This document shows positions 56,869-64,000 of a stretch of DNA of 64,000 nt, in pieces. The position numbers and the translations under genes are program-made. Origin of the DNA: Schistocephalus solidus (taxonomy: Eukaryota; Platyhelminthes; Cestoda; Diphyllobothriidea; Diphyllobothriidae); the NCBI GenBank assembly GCA_017591395.1, contig WEDG01000209.1:28086-92085 (forward strand), given 5' to 3'. Within the stretch, counting starts at the first letter, position 1; each line of letters starts with the position of its first letter. Under the pieces are notes generated by a model, which saw nothing but the letters and a program-made list of their open reading frames with translations, was not told the DNA's origin and did not search any database.

Positions 56869-58107
56869 AATGTTGTTGACAAAAGCGTGGCCGCTGTGTC
56901 CAAAGCTTGGTTCGACAATGAACACTGCGTCATGTGGCTTAAAAACCCAAAGCAACGTGAGTACCTACTACAGAATAACCTGCAGCCCCCTACCGGCACC
57001 AAAGTGTATCCAGTGAGGATTTTTAAAGAAAACCCAAGCCTCGAAAAGGCAAAATGGTTGAAAAAAAATGCTGAGAAGACGGATGACCTCTCCACCTCCG
57101 AGCCAACTGTACTCGGGAGGGGCTACAGAAGGAAGTAAGTTTCAAATGGTATTCAGCTGTTTATATAGATATCCACGCCAACTCACTTCAACATCCGAAG
57201 ATGAGGAATAATTTATTCGCCAGCCTAAAGAGCCAGAACAAAGACTGGCTGGCTGGCCGATGCCACCACCGATATTGCAGTAAGAACATTTGACAAAATT
57301 TTTATTTTTAGGCCTATGAATGATGAAAATATACCTGGCCCATCGATGCCTGGGATTACACCAGTACGAACTTCTCAGCCTCCACTTATCAGTTAGAATT
57401 TGTTTTTACTAATGTATACCTCAGACTACTAACTGAAAGATCCAAAGGTGTCCTTTCCCCTTCAATCAAGAAACTACGAAAGGGCATGGAAATGCTATGG
57501 TACAACTTTTGTCATTGTTGTTAACCTTAACCTAGTCACAAAGTTGATATCATAACAGAAAGGCAGGCTCGCAACATGGAACAAATGTGGGCAGCCTTAA
57601 ACGAAATGCGTAAGGAAAAAAGTGCGATGGCTGTCCCCAACACAGCTAGTCAATCAATCAGTCGTTTGCCCCTGTGCACAGAAGAGGCCTACAATGACTT
57701 CCTTGGAGGAATGAGTAGGACACAGGATTATGCGAATGAGGCGATTTGGATATATTTAATTCTAAACGTTATTTGTGATTTGTAGATAGAAAGGTTGTCA
57801 GTGGTAGGGGGAAGAAATGAAAGAGAGTTCTTCCGGAACCTCTTGACGTGTTTCATTGGACCACCCCTGTGCCTAATCTTCTGCTGGGCCGGCTCCACTG
57901 ACAAGCGGTCATTTATTGGCTGCCCGCTCTATCGAGTTTTTACAGGTATTTCTAAACGTTCCTCTGACGTCTGCAGAAGCCATTCGCCGAAAGACCAGCT
58001 TCAATAACTGTTCCGCGGATGTTATTCACAGAACAGCTATTGACTGGTTCCATGGTGCCAGATCAAAACGCCGGGAGGCGACTGAGAAGTTAAAACTACT
58101 CCATTGA
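56863..58107 (+). CDS. DUF4806-like multi-exon gene, 5'-incomplete
   Basis: Function unknown. Proposed exons: up to 57134, 57312-57363, 57567-57714, 57790-57945 and 57977-58107. Exon 1 reads KSVAAVSKAWFDNEHCVMWL and TKVYPVRIFKENPSLEKAKW, like the N-terminal part of DUF4806 proteins. The last exons read LPLCTEEAYNDFLGGM, RLSVVGGRNEREFFRNLLTC, GSTDKRSFIGCPLYRV and IHRTAIDWFHGARSKRREA, resembling the C-terminal DUF4806 domain (family recognition from memory). Donors are GTAAGT, GTACGA, GTAGGA and GTATTT; the last intron is only 31 nt. Junction choice around 57714-57789 is uncertain: SRTQDYANEA just beyond it looks like domain sequence but lacks a GT donor. No ATG precedes exon 1 in frame and a truncated LINE-J abuts it, so the gene may be broken at its 5' end. 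Confidence 0.5.
57946..57976 (+). other. 31-nt intron in DUF4806-like gene
   Basis: TTTTTACAG/GTATTTC at the donor and GACGTCTGCAG/AAGCC at the acceptor. Removal joins PLYRVFT to EAIRRKTSFNN in phase 1 and opens the conserved C-terminal block to a stop at 58105-58107. Without splicing the frame stops sooner (58005-58007) and loses the C-terminal block. Confidence 0.65.
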
Positions 58108-58109
58108 AT

Positions 58110-58720
58110 TAATCCAGCATATTTATTCAGCTTACGGAATGTTCCACCACTGGTCCAATTTACGGAACAAAGTCTGCGTCCTAGGACATGGTACTTATCT
58201 CAATGCCTTTACACTAAAAGGCAGTTAAGGTTTAAACGTTATTAACTTAGTGATATTTATTTTAATCCTGACTTTGTGATTTATAACTCTTTTCATACTG
58301 TTCACCACAGTAACCAACATATTTCTGTATTTTAGGAACAACCACCGGATAATAGCAGCCATATGGACAACCAATAACAAATTTATCCTGCGCATGTACA
58401 GTGTTATTTAACTATTTTTTACAGTAAAATACTTTGCAAATTTCATCTTCACATATCCTATTTCATGAGTGAGTGGGTACATCGCAGAAATGGCTGGAAT
58501 GGTCCCAAACGTAAGCCATATTAACTGTATAAAATTGGGCCGTTAATTGAGCAATAATTATGGGTATATAAGTTGTGGCCGATTAGGATGGGGAAGGCTA
58601 TGGGGGGTAAGCGTTCGCTATAAAGGAAAAGGGGCTGATAATGCGGGAAAATCGTGGGGTCCCGCTGCGCAAATTTTTACTAGCGAGGAGGCCAGAGGTG
58701 ACCAGACCGTCGACTTGGCC
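58110..58720. other. No recognised feature
   Basis: 3' flank of the DUF4806-like gene. Contains a GC-richer stretch at 58585-58735 that is unlike its AT-rich neighbours. Confidence 0.45.
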
Positions 58721-58722
58721 CA

Positions 58723-58753
58723 GCCTGGCCCCCTGAATTAGAGGGGGCCAGGC
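58723..58753. other. Perfect 12-bp inverted repeat at a LINE-J truncation point
   Basis: GCCTGGCCCCCT (58723-58734), loop GAATTAG, AGGGGGCCAGGC (58742-58753). The right arm is the end of the truncated LINE-J copy. The same right arm but not the full left arm occurs at the other truncated copy (about 48135-48155). Confidence 0.85.
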
Positions 58754-59462
58754 GGGGCTGGTGCTCGTAGGGTAGTCACTGAACTTACCAGTTGGGACAT
58801 GTTTGAAAAGTTAAAAGAATCGACCAATTTCTGAAGTTTTGGTGGAGATGCATTTGCCAGCCAGTCAATGTCTGGCAGATGAAAATGGCCTACGATTATT
58901 TCGACATCAAATTGTGTCTCTGTGACTTTTTCAAATGGTTCACAGAGGCCGCTTTCATTACCAGAATAACACGGAAGATTATAGACACAGCCAACAACCG
59001 TTTTTTTATTGTGTGGGAGGATGAATGAAACAAAGCATACATTTCCAGAAAAGGACAAAATGCTCAGCTGAAAAGGAAAATGTACAAAGGATGACTTAAT
59101 ATAAAGGAGGCAACCACCGCCACGTTTTTCAACGTGACCTTGTCGGTACAAATTTAAATTATCTATAGCAAGCGTCGAGTCAGAAATAAGAGAGTGAGCC
59201 GAGGATTTAGTGATGCACAGTACATCTGAATCAATCTCAAAAGCTTCTGTTCTAAGCTCAGCCATCTTATTTACAACTGATCTCGCGTTGAGTGGAACTA
59301 ACCTGAGCGTATTCCTTTAGCTGCAGGTTACAATCATAAGTATTTATAAAAAAGAATATATGGTGGCGGAGAAGAAAACTGGAGAGAAGAAACAAAAGGT
59401 GGGAAGCAAAATTGCTCTGGTCTACAATTTTTTGAAATGTTACTGTTAAACGACCTGAGATC
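58738..59462 (-). mobile_element. LINE-J truncated endonuclease copy, near twin of 48138-48800
   Basis: The endonuclease frame 59265-58738 is almost identical to that at 48671-48144. It has the same derived residues (ITKS, GHFHLPDIDW) and the same end (TLRAPAPPGPL, stop). Upstream sequence matches to about 59460, apart from a ~45-nt segment present here (59349-59397) and missing in the other copy. It ends where the plus-strand LINE-J region begins. Confidence 0.9.
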
Positions 59463-59984
59463 AAGGTCAAGGTCGAAGGCAGTTTGTTCAAATTTGAAGA
59501 TAAGTGAATTCTCAATTTTTCAACCTATTTCTTCGTTTTTTGTTGAAAATATTAGCTTAATTATTGACAATTTGTTGCAATTCTACCTAATTATCAGCTG
59601 TACAAACTTGCAGTTATTGCAATTGCAAAAGGGAGAAATATAGAGTTGATTAAACTTTTTCACCCTACATTAAAGTTCTCGTAGATTATCGTCAAAAGGA
59701 CGGTATCTAAAGTTTAATTCTAGAAATAAAGTTGAAAATTTGTAAGTTTAATTTATTTCCAGCGAAGAATAATTTGCATTAACTGGTATACCAGTTGATA
59801 TAATTTTTCATCCTGCATAGCCTCTTCGCTAATTCTATTTTCAGTTTAAACTCGTTACCTTGCAGATATTTGCTTGCAGTGCCTTGCTTAAAACACATTT
59901 TTCATATATTACATCTTTTATTCCGTAAAACGTCTCTAGTGACAATTTTTCTCTCGTATTATCGACTTATATTTTAAAATCAAT

Positions 59985-60998
59985 ATGAAACCCCAGTCAG
60001 TGCTTAGACGCAAACATCCTCTTCGCGTTAAACTTCCACTAGAGCAACCCACCTTACACATGAAGAAATTAGACCTTGATGCCCTGGAAAACTTTAATAG
60101 CTTTTTGTCTAAATATGGTTCTCTCTTCACGATCCTTGGTACCATTTTTGAGGGAAAGTTGTCTTCACTCACTTCTCAACAATGCGTGAAACTAGAGCCT
60201 TTTATAAACATGGTCAGTACTGAGTCAATTGACCGACATAAAAGGAGTTTCAATTTTTCTTTTTAAAAAAACGTTCCGAAGAGTAAAATCCCCTTGGACG
60301 TTGCATTTCATTTCCTTTTACTCGTGCGGCTTTAACTTTAAAGTCGCTGAAGCTAAAAGGTTGTCTTCCCGTAGTAAAAACCCGCCTATTCTGGTCAAAC
60401 TTTTTTCAGCAATTGAAATTGACCTTATTTTCTCTAAACATGAGCACTCAGCTCAATATTTGAAAAAAATAAGTTGTTTATCTGTAGGGATAAAACCCCA
60501 ATGGCACGTCGGGTTTCACCCTCCTTAGCAAACAAGAAGCCTTGGTCTACACCTTAAATACCAAAAGTTATCTCAGAGGTTTGTCCTGTAGCTAATACAC
60601 GCCCACGGCCCTGCGGATCGACATGAATTTTGATTCCAGCTGAATCTTTACCCGTTAACCTTGTTCCTGGTTTGAGTGAAATTGTGTCAAAACCACTTCT
60701 TTCTCATCCCAAGCAAACCATGCCTGCTATAGCTGCAAAATCTACTAACCCTAAGAAAACTCCCAGTAAATCTGAATCATTGGCTAATCCAGGCATTAAA
60801 ATCAGTAATGTCATTACCGATGGGAAACCTGCTAACCCCTTAGCATCTACGACAGCTGCGAACGCTAACGTTAGCATCTTTTTCAACCCAAACAGTGTCC
60901 GAAATCCCCAAATAATTAACGCTTCTAATTATTTTACCAGTTTTTCGAAATCATTTATTCCTTTTTCAAATGCACGTTTTTCCGCCAATTTATGCTAA
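59985..60998 (+). pseudogene. LINE-J ORF1 region
   Basis: First frame MKPQSVLRRKHPLRVKLPLE ... LDLDALENFNSFLSKYGSLF to 60266, then a second frame KRLSSRSKNPPILVKLFSAI and ISCLSVGIKPQWHVGF to 60528, and a third at 60630-60998 with SKPLLSHPKQTMPAIAAKS and NPKKTPSKSESLANPG. The last part matches the ORF1 remnant at 49010-49230. No nucleic-acid-binding motif is clear. I call it ORF1 from its position before the endonuclease. Confidence 0.55.
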
Positions 60999-61239
60999 CT
61001 TCCCTCAAAAATCTCATTTCTATGCCACCCCTATCTTTCAAACGCCACAATATAGCCTTCCCTTCCAAGGTTTTTCATCCAAATATGCCGTTGTAGAATA
61101 ATCTCAGTTCTCTTAACAATAACATTTTGACAAATTGTAGACCAGAGCGATTTTTGTTTCCCACCTTTCGTTTCTCCTTTCCAGTTTTCTTCTCCGCCAC
61201 CAAATTTTTCCTTTTTTTATAAAAACTGATGAGCGTAAC

Positions 61240-62100
61240 CTGCAGCTCAGAAATACGCTCAGCTTAGTTTCACTCAATGCGAGATCAGTTGTAAATAGGA
61301 TGGCTGAGCTTAGAACAGTAGCCTTTGAGCTTGATCCAGATGTGCTGTGCATTACTGAATCCTGGGCTCACTCTCTTATTTCAGACTCAACGCTTGCTAT
61401 AGATAATTTCAATTTGTACCGACAAGACCGCGCTGAAAAAAAACGTGGCGGTGGTTGCCTCCTTTATATTAAGTCATCCTTTGTACATTTCCCTTTTCAG
61501 CTGAGCATTTCGTCCTTTTTCTGGAAATGTATGCTTTGCTTCAGTCATCCTCCCGCACAATAAAAAAAAGCGATAATTGGCTGTGTCTATTATCCTCCGT
61601 GTTATTCTGGCAATGAAAGCGAGCTCTGTGAACTATTTGAAAAAGTTGCAGACACTCAATTTGATATCAAAATAATCGTAGGCGATTTCAATCTGCCAGA
61701 CATTGACTGGCAGACAAATTCCTCTCCGCCTAAACATCAGAAATTTGTCGATACTGTTAACTTTTCAAACATGTCCCAACTGGTCCGATCAGTTACTAGA
61801 AATGACAACATTTTTAGATTTAATTTTTTTACAAACGATGTCCACCCTCTCTTTATGAATTTCCATCATGATCTTTTCACAAGTGATCACGCAATAATTC
61901 ACTGTTGTTTTCCAGTCCCCCTTCTTCCGAAGCCTGAGTTTAAATGCAATAACCTCGACTTTGCTAACATAAACCATGAAACAATAAATAATTTCGTAAG
62001 CACTCTAGATTGGCATAGCGTATTCTCAATTAACGATCCAAACGTTTTTTCCGTGAGCTATTGCAGAGCCTCACAGAAAAAAAATCCAGGCCTTTATCCA
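61240..62100 (+). pseudogene. LINE-J AP-endonuclease domain
   Basis: LSLVSLNARSVVNRMAELRT and DPDVLCITESWAHSLISDS (catalytic ITESW intact), RGGGCLLYIKSSFVHFPFQL, a frameshift near 61545 and a stop at 61561-61563. The domain then continues AIIGCVYYPPCYSGNES, IIVGDFNLPDIDWQTNSS (catalytic GDFN intact), MSQLVRSVTRNDNIFRFNFF, and FTSDHAIIHCCFPVPL with the SDH block. It is the only LINE-J copy here with all endonuclease catalytic blocks. Confidence 0.9.
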
Positions 62101-62259
62101 GTTTAAGATTTTTAGTTCAAATACAGCTTCTTCTGCTGTTCCGCATTTTCTCCAGACTAGACTTAAAAAATTATGAAAAAAACTTAAAGATTCATCTAAA
62201 AGCTCTTTGTCAGTTCATTTTAAGGATTGCACAAATATTTGAATTAGCATCTAAAAATT

Positions 62260-63710
62260 AAGGCTCGCAAGAGATAAGCATAGGGAGTCTCGGGCACTAA
62301 GTGATGCCAATTCATCCAAATCTGTAGCTCAAATCTTCCATGTTCGGTCATCGGCTAAGCGTCTGAATGTAACTTCGCCCTTACTCGACTGTAACAAAAA
62401 ATTTGTTACAGACGATTTGGGCAAAGCTGAATTGTTAAATTCTTTTTTTGCCAACCACTTTACCACTGAATCTAGCCCCACTCCCACAACTCCTCTGCTT
62501 TCAAATTCGCTTCTAACAACTATTTATTTCTCGCCTTCATGTATTCAAAAAGAAATAGCTCACCTAAAAAATTCCTATTCGGTTGGAACTGATAACATTC
62601 CAAACTCACTTATTAAACAGTTAAGGGATTTTCCACCTTTACTAAGCAAGTTATTCTCAGTATTTCTCGAAAATGGTTTCTTCCCCGATTATTGGAAAAC
62701 TTCTTTTATAATACCAGTTTTTAAATCTGGTTCCCGCTTGGACATCCATAACTATCGCGGTGTTCATAAAACGCCCTCTCTTGCTACACTCTTCGAAAAA
62801 CGTATTGCAAAACAAATCACCGATTTTTGCTTAAGCAATCAAATTATCCACTTATCCCAACACGGCTTCTTACCTGACCGCTCTTGTGAAACCTGCCACA
62901 TGTCTTTTCTAAATCTTCTAACCTCTCTTCGTAATGATAATCTATCTGTAGTTGTTATCTATTTTGATCTTAGTAAGGCATTCGATAAAGTGCCTCATAA
63001 ACGACTTCTAGCTAAACTAGAAGCTATAGGATTTCGTAGTCACCTTACTGACTTTTATTAGATCATACCTAAATGATCGAAACAAAAAGTTTTAGTAGGT
63101 TCCTCATACTCAAGTGCTACCCCTATTGTTAGTGGTGTCCTTCAAGGTACCGTATTAGGTCCTTTGTTGTTCTTACTGTATATAAATGATATTTCATCGA
63201 TAGTTAAACATTCTCAATCTTTTATTTATGCTGATGACCTCAAATGCGTGTATTCCTTCTCTAACTCTACGACCGAACGGTGCCTAGAACAAATTCACTC
63301 AGACTTAGACGCTCTTTCGGCCTGGAGCTCCACATGGCTAATGGAGTTCTCACCTACTAAGTGTCGCTACATGAGTTTTGGGCCTGTAAGGCTGCCGCAA
63401 CCTCTTATCTTTGAAGGTTGCCCTATGATTGAATGTTCCTCCATCAAGGACTTGGGCTTAAGCTACACCAATAAATTAGATATTTCAACTCATGCCGATA
63501 GAATTACGGCCAAAAGCTGCTCAGATTTGCGGCTTTATTTCTTATAATTTCTACCTCCCTGAAATCAAAATAAGACTTTTATCGTATGTTTGTACTTCCC
63601 GATTTTTGAATTTTTGCTGTCCTTTTTTTGGTTTAATGAACGAATCTAGCCGTTCAAAAATTGAAAATGTCCAAAGACATTTCACAAACTGACTCAGAGG
63701 TTTGTTCTAA
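62260..63710 (+). pseudogene. LINE-J reverse transcriptase
   Basis: RALSDANSSKSVAQIFHVRS-type linker, KAELLNSFFANHFTTESSP, YSVGTDNIPNSLIKQLRDFP, DYWKTSFIIPVFKSGSRLDI, LSQHGFLPDRSCETCHMSFL, IYFDLSKAFDKVPHKRLLAK (to 63061). After a stop/frameshift: VSGVLQGTVLGPLLFLLYIN-type block (about 63128-63187), FIYADDLKCVYSFS (YADD at 63227-63238, intact), STWLMEFSPTKCRYMSFGPV and SIKDLGLSYTNKLDI. It ends with SSRSKIENVQRHFTN near 63690. Two breaks near 63061 and 63545 disrupt the frame. Confidence 0.92.
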
Positions 63711-64000
63711 TGACTTCGTTCTTTTTCTCTTTTTGTTTCGCTTAATGTTGTGCCTATTGACTTCTACCGTTTCCTTTCAATGATTATGTTCAAGCTTGCT
63801 GATGTTTTTTTCAGCTCATTTGCATCGTGTTTCGGCGAGTTAATTTTTATTATGTTTTATGAGGACTGATATTATTTCCGATAGGAGATCGAGAGTCTCC
63901 TTCTAATCTCAAAACTCTGGTTGTGAGTCCTCGGCATCCATCACAGTGTGCCAGCCCTTCGCTGTTTAGCTTAGGTTTGGTAATGTTCAGTAGTGCACTG

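Larger units (their letters stand above)
59463..64000 (+). mobile_element. LINE-J, most complete copy, cut by window end
   Basis: Plus strand: possible 5' UTR from about 59463, ORF1 (59985-60998), endonuclease (61240-62100) and RT (62260-63710) continuing to the window edge. It is the reference for the fragments at 45690, 48138, 55535 and 58738. Stops and frameshifts occur in every domain. The left limit is uncertain: it is placed where the inverted truncated copy ends. Confidence 0.85.

Overview
The window is eukaryotic (intron-bearing genes, non-LTR and Penelope-like retroelements, an assembly gap). Very short introns (31-33 nt candidates in two genes), an SR2/RTE-like LINE, Penelope-like elements and a LINE whose ORF ends in C2H2 fingers suggest a flatworm, most likely a tapeworm of the diphyllobothriid type. 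That assignment is inference from memory of the families, not a database result.

Two host-type genes are visible. The clear one is a ONECUT (CUT + homeodomain) transcription factor on the minus strand (3871-6230), with short introns of 65 and 33 nt and a third, in-frame 33-nt candidate between the CUT domain and the homeodomain. A cluster of ATCGAT motifs lies just upstream. The second is a small multi-exon gene resembling DUF4806 proteins on the plus strand (56863-58107), whose 5' part abuts a truncated LINE.

Almost everything else is repetitive. From left to right: an RTE-like LINE remnant (1-2130); ONECUT; a Penelope-like element with a GIY-YIG domain and a hammerhead-like tail (6980-8245); a 5' fragment of the finger-bearing LINE ('ZF-LINE', 10700-11570); a recent 3.06-kb tandem duplication (11716-17827) that runs into a long minus-strand ZF-LINE (17237-22740); that LINE's 5' UTR is split by a modular dispersed repeat ('R1') flanked by a 10-bp direct repeat; a decayed Penelope-like element (25140-26320); a three-copy 2.75-kb tandem array ending at an N gap (27503-35684); a plus-strand ZF-LINE (37195-41255); an inverted R1 copy (41360-42110); and, from 44.6 kb to the end, Penelope tail, several copies of a CR1/Jockey-like LINE ('LINE-J'), and one nearly full-length CR1-type LINE (51150-55360).

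All retroelement ORFs seen carry stops or frameshifts, so none looks autonomous. Regions of 300 bp or more where nothing was recognised are listed as such. No CRISPR, bacterial operon, tRNA or rRNA was seen.
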